Assembly: GCA_904066235.2 (NCBI GenBank)
Contig: CAJFCV020000005.1
Coordinates: 434,001-498,000 of the forward strand
DNA length: 64,000 nt
Source of the DNA: Bursaphelenchus xylophilus
Lineage: Eukaryota > Nematoda > Chromadorea > Rhabditida > Aphelenchoididae
Direction of reading: 5' to 3'
In this document: piece after piece, positions 50,097 to 60,640 of the stretch
Layout: the number at the start of each line of letters is the position of its first letter
Numbering within the stretch: the stretch's first letter is position 1
Translations under genes and position numbers: made by a program
Notes under the pieces: generated by a model
Told to the model about the DNA's origin: nothing
The model's database searches: none
What the model saw: only the letters and a program-made list of their open reading frames with translations

Positions 50097-50113
50097 CTTC
50101 CCCCAGAGTAAAT

Positions 50114-51450
50114 TTCTCGAAAATGGATCAACCGATTTTGATGATATTTTGCAGAAATATAGACTAGGGATTACTAAAAACAAGGACACATATCTTTATC
50201 AATTTCTTAAGTCGAAAAGCCTCAAAAAATTGAAATTATCTTATAAACTTTAGAAATAAAAGTAGAATTTCTCAAAATTCATCGATGAGATTTAAATTTT
50301 TGCATACATGTCGGGTGTAGGCCACATATCAATTCCTGAAATTTCTAGCTCACGTTTTCAAGGACGGCCGAGATATTCAACGATCTTTTTGGGCGAGAGA
50401 GTACGCAAAGCGCGGAGAGCGGTCAGAGAGAAAAACAGTTTTTGACCGTATCTCTGCCAGTTTTGTGGGAGAAAAGTCGATTTTTTGTGGAAAAACTAGC
50501 CTCTATGGTAGAAATAGACATCAAACTTTTCATGCCAAAATTAGCAAAAAAATTTCCTCATTTTTTTCCAACTTACATCCTAAAAATATCTCACTGTTAC
50601 TGTAATATAATTTCATTTTGAAAACTCCATCGTACCATAAAGAAATGCTTATAAATAAAATTCCCTTCCAAAAGTAGTAACCATCATTTTGCAGTCCCCA
50701 GAAATTAGCATAACTTTCCTGCTCGGAAGCCTCTTCAAAGTTTATGAAAGGTCCTTGAAAAAGGACGAACTGGCGCTTCGCCAGAAAAAGACGCGTCGAT
50801 AATAAAATTTTCGAAAAAAGGAAAGGCGAAGTTTATGCGTCAGAACTGAAAATCATATTACCGATGAAGGCTTTTATCGCATTTACAAAGACGAAATCTT
50901 TATGGTAAAAATAGATAAAATAATAAAACTCTAAAACTATGGACAATTAGAGCTGAAATTGATAGAAAAAATAATTAATTTTTAGTTAAAAATTGAGTAT
51001 TTTTTTAATTTTCCCTTACAGCTCAAGTACCCTAAATGCGACGCTCAGATTTTGATGAAACTTGGCACAAATTTAGACAAATTTTTTCTAAGAGATATGC
51101 GACAATAATAGCTTGCGCTTTTCAGAAACAACCGAGATTTTTATATCGAAAGTCGGCGAAAATTTAACACTTTTTGCCGAATTTCGGCATGAAAAGTTTT
51201 GTGTTTATTTCTACCGTAGAGGGTAATCTTTCCACATAAACACAATTTTTTCCGCATTAAACTAGTAAAGGTATGGCCAAAATGTATTTTTCTCTCTGAC
51301 CGCTCTCCGCGTTTTGCGTACTCTCTCAGCAAAAAAGATCGTTCAATATCTCAGCTGCGCCTGCAACGCGGGAGCTGAAACTTGCAGGAATTAATATATG
51401 GCCTATTCCTGACGTGTGTAAAACCTGAGTTACGGTTTTTTCACTGAAAA
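50114..51450. repeat. Two opposing degenerate CAGGGGAAGTACTCC-family pieces
   Basis: 50270-50550 has the left-half order (CACATATCAATTCCTGAAAT, GCGGAGAGCGGTCAGAGAG, TTTTTTGTGGAAAAACTAGC). 51020-51435 has the family in reverse, starting AAATGCGACGCTCAGATTTT and reaching TCTCTGACCGCTCTCCGCG. The intervening DNA holds no coding segment. Confidence 0.6.
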
Positions 51451-52418
51451 ATTTTTCCAATCAAAAAAAATTTTTTTTTCGAAATTCTAAAAAATTCAAA
51501 AAAAATCGATGACTCAACTCTATCGACTCTATCGGACCCCATATTGTCCCCTCTAACATTGCGCAACACCCCCGCCGCAACCATTTTTCGGAAGTCCATT
51601 TTTTCTCCCCACAACATTCTAATCTCCCCCGCCTAAACGGATTACATTTTCACGTAAACCCGAGATTTCGGTGAGACTTTGGACAAATTTGAGCTAAAAT
51701 TCATGAAAAAAACATTTTTTTTGGAAATTTTTATTTTGCGCTTTGCAAAAATATAACAGATTTTTAAGTCAGAAAAAAAATTTTTTATTTTTTTTTCATT
51801 TTAAAAAAAAAATAAAAAAAAAAAATGATTTTTCCGACAAAAAATCGCCAAAAAATCCTTAACAAATGCTTTCAAGACCAAAAAATCGCAAAAAAACTTT
51901 TCAACCCCCAAAAAATCCCCTAAACAAACCTTCAACGCCGTTTTTCCCACCCCTCAAACACGGTCATTGCCTGCGGTCACCAAAAAATGGCGCAAAAATG
52001 GGATGAAATTAGCAGAAAAAAAGACGCGGTCAAGTTTGGTTTTCGTGTGCCGTTCTCAAGGTCAAATTCACACCACAAGTGGGAAAATTTTTGAATCCGC
52101 GCTCCTTGCGCAACAGTTTATTCAGTTCCGTTTTTTCGAAATGGACTTCCCACCCCTCCGGGCAATCGCAAAATCAAACAAAACAATGGTGCGAAAAAAG
52201 GGATCGGGATTTTTTTTCTCTAAAGTCAATTTGGAAAAAAAATTTGAATAAAAGTCGAAAAGAGGTCGTGAGCGGGAAATGGAGAAGGTAAATTGATAGA
52301 GAGCAGTGTTTTTCGTAAAATTTGGACAGTAAAAAGATTGTGTACTGAATTGCAAGGACCAAACGTGATTTTTAAATATAGGAGGACCATTTTTGGAAGA
52401 AAAATTTTTGAAAATATC
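51451..52418. other. AT-rich DNA, no supported gene
   Basis: Long A and T runs (51770-51830). 51960-52290 is somewhat less AT-rich and open on + for up to 94 codons, without splice or homology support. Confidence 0.4.
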
Positions 52419-52660
52419 GTAAGGAGGGACCAAGGCAAAATTTTTTGAAATTAAAACTCAAATTTCGACAATTTTAAGTGTTTTTTGTAACATTTACAAA
52501 GTAAAAAGACTGTATACTGAGTTACAAATATCACCTAGTACTTTTAATATAATAGGACGACCTTTTTTGAAAAAAAAAATTTTTGAAAAAATCGTAAGGG
52601 GGGACCAAGACAAATTTTTGGAAAATTAAAATTCTCAAATTTGGGCGTATTTTAATGAGA
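52419..52660. repeat. Two same-orientation MITE ends, 174 bp apart
   Basis: CGTAAGGAGGGACCAAGGC (52419) and CGTAAGGGGGGACCAAGAC (52593) are each preceded by similar TAGGACGACC/GGAGGACCATTTTTGGA sequence. A partial tandem duplication of an element end. Confidence 0.65.
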
Positions 52661-52736
52661 CTATGCAAATTTGATTGAACCATTTGTGACCTAGACACTA
52701 TCTCTGCCAAATTTGAAGACAATCAACTCTGTTTTA

Positions 52737-54013
52737 CAGGGTGGCCCAAAAAAATGGAAACTTTTTTCCATGGGTCCTGCCGCGAAAACCTTGAGGTGCA
52801 GCCAAATAATTTTTTCACTGTTGAATTCTCCGTATTTTTTAGCCCTAGGTGTTTTATTTTCATGCCCATATCGCTTGGTTAATATGTTTTTTATGAATGT
52901 CAAACAAAGGGACCTCGATTTCCGACCTGTTTCGGCAAGAAAAATGACCGTGTGAGGTTGATAAATTACTCGGTGTAGCAAAAACTGTTATGTCAAAAGG
53001 CATCAAACAACTCAACGGAATAGTCCGCAATGGTACGCGTTCGGGAAGTCGAAAAAAGTGCACATTGAAAGCTTCTGCCAATCTTGAGACCATCAAAACG
53101 CGAGTGAAGCGAAATCTGATGGTGTCCATGAAAAGGATTGCCCGAGAGACCGTAATCAACAGAACAACTATCTGCCAATGGCCAAAAATGTACAGCAGCT
53201 CAAGCCTTACACTTTTCCAAAAAGTTCAGCGCCCTACGGAAGACCACAAGTTAGTACGGCTCAAAAGACGTCAAAACGTCAGGCGCCACGCCGCTGCTTC
53301 GGGAATCAGAGGAGATCCTCTTCATGGATGAAACATAGCTCAACATTGAGCAGGTGCACAAACGCCAGAATGGCAGTAATTAGGCTGTTGAGCGTCATCA
53401 AGCATCCAACATCTTTGAACCCTGTCAAAACCTCTTCCGTCATGGCCTGGGGCAAAATTTTGCGCCAGAGGCAAGATATCCCCGGTTTTCGTGGTTAAAG
53501 ATGTCAAACTCAACCGAAACGTCTACTATCGGTATTCTGGAGGTAGTGGTGCTTCCGTGGGCTTAGTAGCAATTTGTGGATGAAAATTTAACGTTCTCGC
53601 AGGATTCAGCCCCGGCCGAGAAAACAAAAAGTGCACGGGGACAAAAATCGGCTGATTTTGCTACGTCTGCAAAATTGCCGCCTACTCGCCGGATCTGGAT
53701 CGTATAAACTAAATTTTTTTTCCAATTAGAGGCGAACGCCTGTACTATACGCCAGAAAATTTTGGGACCGCTATATAATCGCTGCGCCAAGAACGGGACC
53801 GATTTCCCGAAAAAAAGCTGCGGCGTATCGCCCAAAATTTTCAGTCACGTTTGGCGCTCTATATTGCCGCGAACGGCAGATATTTCGCAACTGGCCGAAC
53901 ATGTTATTAACAATGTTGCATGGTAATGATATCGATAATTACTTTGGCAAAATTTAGGGAGTGAACCGAAATATAGCTATAAATATGAGTTTCCATTTTT
54001 TTGGGCCACCCTG
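52737..54013 (+). mobile_element. Mariner-type transposon, full length but decayed (1277 bp)
   Basis: The termini CAGGGTGGCCCAAAAAAATG and CATTTTTTTGGGCCACCCTG are inverted and flanked by TA (52735-52736 and 54014-54015). The length is typical of Tc1/mariner elements. It encloses one broken transposase on +. Confidence 0.92.
52880..53932 (+). pseudogene. Mariner transposase, disrupted
   Basis: Recognisable pieces in order: VDKLLGVAKTVMSKGIKQLN (first helix-turn-helix), RVKRNLMVSMKRIARETVIN (second), ILFMDET (first catalytic Asp region), SVMAWGKI, VVKDVKLNRNVYYRYSG, FSQDSAPA (second catalytic Asp), and a tail IFSHVWRSILPRTADISQLA. Stops and frame changes separate them, for example a TAG right after ILFMDET and a TAA after RRIWIV where the SPDLNPLD-type motif is expected. 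It cannot encode a working protein. Family resemblance is clear; the subfamily is not settled. Confidence 0.88.
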
Positions 54014-54015
54014 TA

Positions 54016-54900
54016 TATCCAAAAGATCCAAAAAATCTCAAAAAAAAAATTTAATCCCCATTTGCTTTTGAACTAGAAATGCGAAAATAGAATCCGAAAG
54101 CAAAATAACAATATTCAAATACCTTCCGATGGTATTGGCATGAACCCCCATTCGAGCCGCAAAATATTCATAATTACAGGGCCGTTCGGCCTTGAAACGT
54201 ATCGGTAATCCGCAATAAAAAAGACGAAAATATTGCTAAAACTGGCAAAAAAAGATGATTTCTAGCAAAAAAAAAATTTTTTTTACAATAAAAACTCTCT
54301 ACAACAAACAAAAAGTTTTTTCGAATTTTCAATTTTTTTTTATTTTTTTTGCAAAAATTTCAACAATTGCAGGCCATTCAGCCTTGAAAATCACTCGAAA
54401 ACCCCCGGTGTGGGTAGCATTTACCGATTTTTCGGAATTTACCTTCCCTCCCTGGGATGCCATTTTCGAATCGTTGCGTCACCCGCGGATTATGGTCAGC
54501 TGGAGACTTTTTTGGGAAGGAAGGTGATTAATTATGACAAGGAGAATGAAAGAGAAAACTCGAAAAATGAGAGATGAAAACGAGTGGACAAGGTTATCGG
54601 GATACGGTAAGATAGGAAAATTTGACATTTTTTGGTTTTTTTTTGATTTTTTGAAAATGAAATTCAAAAAATCTCAAAAAATTTTTGACATCCAAATTTT
54701 AGAGTAACTGAGAGATATTTAAAATAGATTTTTTTCAGACATAAGAGAAATTCTAACCTTACAATTAGCCAAAATCATCGAGAATTTTGAATTGAAAGTC
54801 GGAAAAACAAAAATATTTTTTGCGCATGTCCGGTATAAATATTTTTGATTCGTTTGAACGTTCTATGCTTGTACAATTTGACAGAAATAGAAAATTCTCA
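54016..54900. other. AT-rich DNA, nothing recognised
   Basis: No supported exon. 54370-54500 is slightly GC-richer and open on +, without a splice frame. Confidence 0.4.
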
Positions 54901-55351
54901 CAGCGGAAGTACTCCAAGTGCGACGCCCAGATTTCACTTAAACTTTGCACACACGTCGGGCAGGGACTAAATATCAATTCCTGAAAGTTTTAGCTCGCGC
55001 TTTGCGGGCGCCGCCGAGATATCGAACGATTTTTGTTGCCGAAAGAGCGCGCTAAACGTGGAGAGCGGTCAGAGAGAAAAGCGGTTTTTGGCCATAACTT
55101 TGGCAGTTCCGAGCGGAAAAATTTGATTTTTTGTAGAAACATTATCCTGTACGGTAAAAACAGGCATGAAATTTTTCGTGCCGAAAATCGGCAAAAAAAA
55201 AACTAAATTTTCGCCGACTTTCGATCTAAAAATCTCGGTTGTTTCTGCAAAGCGCGAGCTAGGATTCTCGCATATATCTTAGAAAAAATTATTCTAAATT
55301 TGTGCCAAGTTTCATCAAAATCTGAGCGTCGCACTTGGAGTACTTCCCCTG
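54901..55351. mobile_element. CAGGGGAAGTACTCC MITE (451 bp), second good copy
   Basis: The left end CAGCGGAAGTACTCCAAGTG and right end CACTTGGAGTACTTCCCCTG are inverted. The interior is almost word for word that of 45895-46333. TA follows the right end. Confidence 0.85.
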
Positions 55352-56147
55352 TAAATAAAATTAAACATTTTTTAGCATTTTAAATTTGAAAAAAAAATTA
55401 TTTTTCCCAGAAAAAAAAATTTTAAAAAATCGGCCAAAAAATTGTTTTCTCTGGCAATTCCTCCTCATTTTTTTCTTCTCTCTCTCTTCTACTGTCGTTT
55501 GCAAAGATCGTTGAATATTTATACATAGTATTCTGCCTCTGGCTGCAAATCGCAATTGAAAATTTTCGGTCGAGACTGATTATTATGTTTTTATAGAGGC
55601 TCTAAAAGATTTAGGAGCAAGAACTATGTTAAATTTCCAAAATTTGCAAAAAAATATGCAAATTTCTAATTCAAGGTACCCCAAAAATTTTCAAAAAATC
55701 TAAAATTTGCATAAAATTTTTCTCCCAAAAATTCATTATATCCACTACATTCAAATCGCCATTAATCCCTTTATTATGGAGAAAAAAAAAAGATCCGCAA
55801 ATTCAGTACCTGTTTTCACGACAAAGGCGCAAACCAATTTTATTGCAAAATCGATTAAAATTCCGATAAAACTAATTCGATTTTTAATAGTCTTGCGAAA
55901 AAAAACCGACCGAAAGATTGATACGAGCAATATCTAGAGGAATTGATCAGAATATGTCATGATCACTTTACAAAAAATTGGGGTGAAAAGTCGTTCGAAT
56001 ATTGCAAAAAGGGTACCCCAAAAAACAGGGTGCAAGGACAAATGGATTAGAGGGCGGATAAATTTAGAGGTTAGGTTGTAACGTGGAGAGGATTTGAGAT
56101 TTTGAGGTCAAAATAAGAAAAAAAGATTTTGGTAAAAATTTTGAGGA
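55352..56147. other. AT-rich DNA, nothing recognised
   Basis: No gene or complete element; 55440-55560 has worn arm words. Confidence 0.4.
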
Positions 56148-56477
56148 GGTAAGGGGGGACCAAGGCAAAATTTTTTTGGGAAAGCGGCCAAAAATTTTGG
56201 CATAAACTTGGTGTATATTTAGAATAGTTTTTCTAAGATATAAAAAAGATTTTTAGCTACGGCTTTACAAAAAAACGGGATTTTTAGGTCGGAAAAATCG
56301 AAAAAATTTTTGAAATTTTGAACATTTTTGACCTAAAAATCTCAGTTTTCTCCTCAAACAAAAAGCAAAAAAAACATTGCATGTATCTTAGAAAAACTTA
56401 ATCCAAATTGTTTTTCAAGTTTCATTAAAATTTTAAGTTTGACAATTATCATTTTTTTGCCTTGGTCCCCCCTGACC
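56148..56477. mobile_element. Complete GGGGGGACCAAGG MITE (330 bp)
   Basis: GGTAAGGGGGGACCAAGGC at the left and TGCCTTGGTCCCCCCTGACC at the right. The arms are worn (TTTTTAGCTACGGCTTTACA; CCTCAAACAAAAAGC). The length is close to that of 33713-34039. Confidence 0.8.
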
Positions 56478-57289
56478 ACTCAAAAATTTCAAAGCCGATT
56501 TTTTTCTCGTTTCGTCTTCAAAATGTCCTTACATAGCCTCCTCTATGTTGCAATAACCTCTAAATTTACCCCTGTCATAAAAAATTCAAACTTGCCTTTA
56601 GGCATTTTTTTGCAAAAGGTCCAAATCTCGTCATTTTTTGATTAAAATTTGCCCCAATCATGCCAAATCTCTTCAATACAAAGTCCAAAATTTCCATTCC
56701 CCCATATTTCAGCCTCTAAAAAGCCCAAAAAAAAACTTTTCACTTCCAACAGCAAGAGTTTCAAAGCGTATTGTAAAGGGGGCGTCGATCGAAACAAAAC
56801 CCCCTCCTTTCTCCATTTATGCGGCCAATTTCTTGATCGCCTCGGGCTCGGGAAAGAAAAAAAGAAAACGATTTTTGGAATGGACGAATTCTAAGCCGGT
56901 GTTGGAAAGCCGATGTTCTGCGTCGTGTTCCCTTTTTGCGACCACCGCGTTTTTTTCGCGCGCGCGATTCCTCACGACAAAGAGTACACTCGAGCCGCTC
57001 CGTGGAGGGCCATCATGACTTTTGTGTGGGGAAATTGGGTTTCTGAACCGTTCTGGTACTAGAACTGTTTTTTTTTGATGGATGAACCCGGCGATGAGAG
57101 TGCTTGGAGCGTTGCGCAATCAAGTGAAAAACGTTTTTTTCAGAAAGTTTTTGAAAAATCTCGAAAAAAATGGTTTTCAAATAGTCCTTCAAAGGGATCA
57201 AAGAAATGAAGTTTATGTCTTTTGGAACCAAAATTTGCAGTGCAAAGTAATTGCAGCCAATTTTGAAGCCCAAAAAAATTGAAAAAAAT
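56478..57289. other. GC-richer island of unknown nature
   Basis: 56740-57020 is markedly GC-richer, with GCGCGCGCG and many CG steps. It is open on both strands for 80-126 codons. No consistent exon borders or familiar protein. It may be a promoter, or the exon of a gene not recognised here. Confidence 0.3.
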
Positions 57290-57600
57290 GGTAAGGGGGG
57301 ACCAAGGTGAAAATTTTCGAAAAATTAGAAATCTTCTGTCCGACTTGAAATTTGGCACAAATATAGAATAGAATTAGCCAAGATATTTCGCAAAATTTTA
57401 GCTCGCGCTTTGCAGAAAACGCCGGGATTTTTAGGTCGAAAAACATCAATTTTACTTTTTTTTTTTTGATTTTCGATTCCTTTTTTCGAGTGAATTTTTC
57501 GAAGGAATTGCTCATACATGTCTCAAAGACCGTTTTTCCCGCAAATGGAAACAATAATATTATATCAATAAAAACGTTTTTGCTTACTGAATAGTCAACA

Positions 57601-57617
57601 TGACGTCAATGACGTCA
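57601..57617. promoter_or_regulatory. Two adjacent perfect CRE/ATF palindromes
   Basis: TGACGTCA at 57601-57608 and 57610-57617, one base apart. CREB/ATF-type bZIP proteins bind this palindrome. No gene start is identified next to it, so function is unknown. Confidence 0.35.
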
Positions 57618-57818
57618 ACCTCCGACAAAAAAAGGTCTATTTATAAACACTAGATCAAAAAATCAGAAGGGCATATACGATCACCAATTTTAAAGGTATT
57701 TTCATTGGGAAATAGGGAAATAAAATAGGAGAAAAAACACATTATATTATGTTCTGAACATGGAGTGATGTCAGAATTTTCGAGTTGAAAATCGGTGGTT
57801 TCTGCAAAACGCAAACTC

Positions 57819-57958
57819 TCAGTTTGTCGGAAAAATAATGAGCACCCTGTCGCACCGAAAATCGCATCGCTTGCAAGACAAAATCGTGTTTTATTTCAGC
57901 GTTGCGATTGAGGCAGCAACGCAGAAACATTGTGCACATTATTTTCCCGACAAACTGA
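57819..57958. mobile_element. 155-bp MITE family copy (140 bp)
   Basis: TCAGTTTGTCGGAAAAATAA on the left, TTATTTTCCCGACAAACTGA on the right, TA following. The interior has a small deletion. Confidence 0.85.
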
Positions 57959-58078
57959 TAAAAGCACTACAGTTTGTTTTAGAAAATTCCAATCTAAATC
58001 TACGTTAAAATTCATTAAAAAACGAGGCCAAAAAATTTTCGAATTTTCAAGAAAAAATTATGCCTTGGTCCCCCCTGA

Positions 58079-59511
58079 TAGTTTTTTCCAAAAAAAGAAA
58101 TAATTTTTTGGACTAGACTTGGCATCCTTCTTACTAAAAAATCGCTTGGTAAGATCTTTCCCCTCAAGTCATCTTTTTTTACCACGAATATCGCCCTCAA
58201 TCTTTCCGCATCCGAAGAAAACTTGTAATAAAAGTACACAAAGATCGCTGTTCGAAACATTCTCCCTTCTTGTCCACCCCAAAAAAACGAGCTCGTCATA
58301 AACGTTTCTTTCGCCCCCCTTTTGAATGTCAGCGTTCATCAATCACAAAGGGGGATATTAAACGTCAATCTTCGGATCACCATCTTCCGTACAAACGAGG
58401 GGATTGACTTACTTTGGGAGGGGAGGAAAAGTAATTTACTATGTAATTTGCATGTTGTGAGGATTTCAGGGAAATCGAAACTTTTCGGAAATTGTTTAAA
58501 AATCAATAAAAAACACAGATTTTAAATTTTTTGGGGTAAAAAATTATTTTTGGATTAAAAAATTTTTAAGGGTACCCCAAGTACAATATCTTCGATTTTC
58601 CTCAAAAATTTGGCTAAGACAATGTAAAAAAGGCCATAAATCAATCTCTAAAAGCCTTAGCTCACCTTTTTTCAAGCCAAACCGAAATTTTTCAACGGCC
58701 CTTTTTTACGAGAGACCATCAAAAATGAGGAGGGTTGGCCAGACAAAGACCGTTTTTAGCGCGTATTTTTTTGCGTTTCTCTCGGAAAAGAATTATTTCT
58801 TGGGAAAAATTTTACACTTCATTTTAAACAGTCTCTATTTTTCAAATTGAAAAATTCAAAAAATCCGATTTTTGACCAAAGAAATATCGACCAAAATATC
58901 GGCAGTTCAAGGAATTCTTTGATAAAAACCGAGTAATTTAGTGACCACAACACAAAAAATCGGGGATATAAACGCAGATTGATGATGTCATTAGTTTTCG
59001 GAGAAAAATCCATTAAATCCCTGAGGGCATTTAGTAGACTTTTTTTCGGAATTTGCGGTTGTAAAGGACATATGGCCATGAAATAATTGCCAAGTCAGCG
59101 ATTTGAATGGGATTGGACTTGATGGGAGATCAAGTTAGATGGATTTTTGAGCTAAAGCAGAAAAAATACGGTTGGAAAAAAAACGTCTAAAAACGAAATA
59201 TTTGAATTTTGAGGAGGGAAATGTAAATTGGGGAAATTTTAAACCTACAAAGTTTAGATTTTTATGGAAATTGGAACAAATAAAGATTAGAGGTTTGTAA
59301 GACATGTGCTAAATTATAGGCTTACAGTTTGTAAAAACAATCAAGATTTTTATGTCCAAAAATGCCAAAATCTCAATTTTTTTGTGAAATTTTTTACATG
59401 AAAAACGTTACATTATCCTCAAAAATGTTGATTATAACGCTTCTACAGCAAACTCATTTTCTCACAGCAGCCTTTAGCAAGTTATAGCCAAAAATTTTCG
59501 CTGGTCTGGAC
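58079..59511. other. AT-rich DNA, no supported gene
   Basis: 58590-58760 has worn arm words (GAGAGACCATCAAAAATGAG). 58119-58525 is open in places without support. Confidence 0.4.
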
Positions 59512-59931
59512 CAGAGATTGCCACTGTCAAAAATTCGGCTCCGGCTCCGGCTCTTAGCTCCCAGAGACGGAGCCGAGGCCAAATTTGCAGCTCCGGCTCT
59601 TGGCTACGTGCAAAATTTAACAGCTCCGAGTTCCGGCTCCTATGCAAAACGTTTTTTTTAAATATTTTTCCAAAAATAAAAGTTATTAGTGGCAGAGATC
59701 ATACAGCCAACGTTTTTGCAGCCAAGTCACGTACTCCGCAGTGTTTTTCAAGCAATTTGGTTTAACAAGATCACGAAATTTTTACTTTTCTGACCGATGA
59801 GAAGCCTGGCTCCGACTTTGGGCTCGGGAGCCGGAGCCGACCCTAAAATTTCCGGCTCCGGCTACCGGCTCGGAGCCGGAGCCGCTCAGAGCCGGAGCCG
59901 CGAGCCGGCTCCGGAGCCGTGGCAATCTCTG
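59512..59931. mobile_element. hAT-type MITE with GGCTCCGG-rich ends (420 bp)
   Basis: The termini CAGAGATTGCCAC and GTGGCAATCTCTG are inverted. They are flanked by GTCTGGAC (59504-59511) and GTCAGGAC (59932-59939), an 8-bp duplication with one mismatch. CAG starts and 8-bp duplications are hAT hallmarks. Subterminal GGCTCCGG/CCGGAGCC repeats fill both ends. The Gly/Ser-rich open frame across them is a repeat artefact. Confidence 0.85.
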
Positions 59932-60066
59932 GTCAGGACCAATTTCCTCATTTTACGTGCTCTCTCGCCCAAAAGATCGTTAAAAATCTCAGCTCTCCTT
60001 GCATAAAACGATCTCAAATTTTCAGAAATTTATTTTTGGCCTTTTAGAATATGTGGGAGAAAATTT

Positions 60067-60640
60067 GACAAGGAAAGTACTTCTATGGGGTGTGGAGTTA
60101 CAGGTCGAGATATATATCAAAAAATTCGCAAAAATTTCCTGATTCAGAATATATAAAAATTAGCTGCCTAATTTTGCTCTATCTACGAGTTTTATCAATA
60201 AATGTATTTCTCGAGGAAAAAAATCTGCGGCAACAAAAGCGCGCTCATTCTCTTCCTCCGGAAGAGAGCGGTGTGGCCGAGTGGTTAGAGCGCTAGATTG
60301 GGAATCCGAGGGGAAGGGGTTCGGTTCTTTTTGCCACACTAGAACCCATTTTTTACACTGGAACTACTTTTAAGGCGTAGTTGTAATCCAATTTGATATT
60401 TTAAGGCTTGTCAAGGCCTCAGAATTTATTTTAGCACAAAATAAAATTTTTTATTGGTAAAAACGCGGCCAAAAAGACACTTGCATGGTGTCGCGAGAAA
60501 ACTTCTGAGGACAAAAACATGTCATCAGACCAAAATTAGGCAGTTAATTTTTATATATTCTGAATCACAAAATTTTTGCGAATTTTTTGATATATATCTC
60601 GACCTGTAACTCCACACCCCATAGAAGTACTTTCCTTGTG
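60067..60640. mobile_element. Hairpin element copy 2, carrying a tRNA-like gene
   Basis: Arms of about 110 bp (60067-60177 and 60531-60640) match the outer arms of 27363-27926 (AAGGAAAGTACTTCTATGGG and its inverse). The right inner part still matches the family (TTTGATATTTTAAGGCTTGT). The left inner part has been replaced by unrelated DNA containing the tRNA-like sequence. Confidence 0.8.
60271..60340 (+). tRNA. tRNA-like sequence, probably a pseudogene
   Basis: A near-perfect A box (TGGCCGAGTGG, 60274-60284) and B box (GGTTCGGTTC, 60318-60327) are about 34 bp apart. The outer 7-bp stem is GTGTGGC/GCCACAC. The anticodon region reads TTGGGAA (GGG in the anticodon place), but its stem has mismatches and the T-stem relies on G-T pairs. 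T runs follow (60328-60332 and 60349-60354). GGCCGAG-type D arms are typical of Leu/Ser tRNAs, and nematodes have unusual Leu-derived tRNAs with altered anticodons. The length is short for that class. RNA polymerase III transcription is plausible, decoding is doubtful. Confidence 0.5.

Larger units (their letters stand above)
46980..50113. mobile_element. Large foldback transposon with 9-bp target duplication (about 3.1 kb)
   Basis: AGAGTAAAT occurs at 46980-46988 and 50105-50113, flanking an element of 3116 bp. Inside, an inverted repeat of about 1.42 kb per arm (46997-48418 and 48677-50096) surrounds a 258-bp unique centre with no long open frame. The arms look essentially identical. The outer 265 bp of each arm holds about ten copies of CACTTCGCGTG in both orientations. 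A 9-bp duplication and G-starting ends suggest Mutator-like elements. Long-arm foldbacks also occur in the P/Galileo group, which uses other duplication lengths. No transposase, so non-autonomous. Confidence 0.88.
57290..58078. mobile_element. GGGGGGACCAAGG MITE interrupted by another MITE
   Basis: The left end GGTAAGGGGGGACCAAGG is at 57290 and the right end GCCTTGGTCCCCCCTGA at 58062. Arms with TAGCTCGCGCTTTGCAGAAA and GGTTTCTGCAAAACGCAAAC lie inside. The excess length is partly explained by the insertion at 57819-57958. Confidence 0.55.

Noticed and set aside
59797..60006. Gly/Ser/Ala-rich open frame
   Set aside because: It is a translation of GGCTCCGG repeats at the end of the hAT-like MITE.
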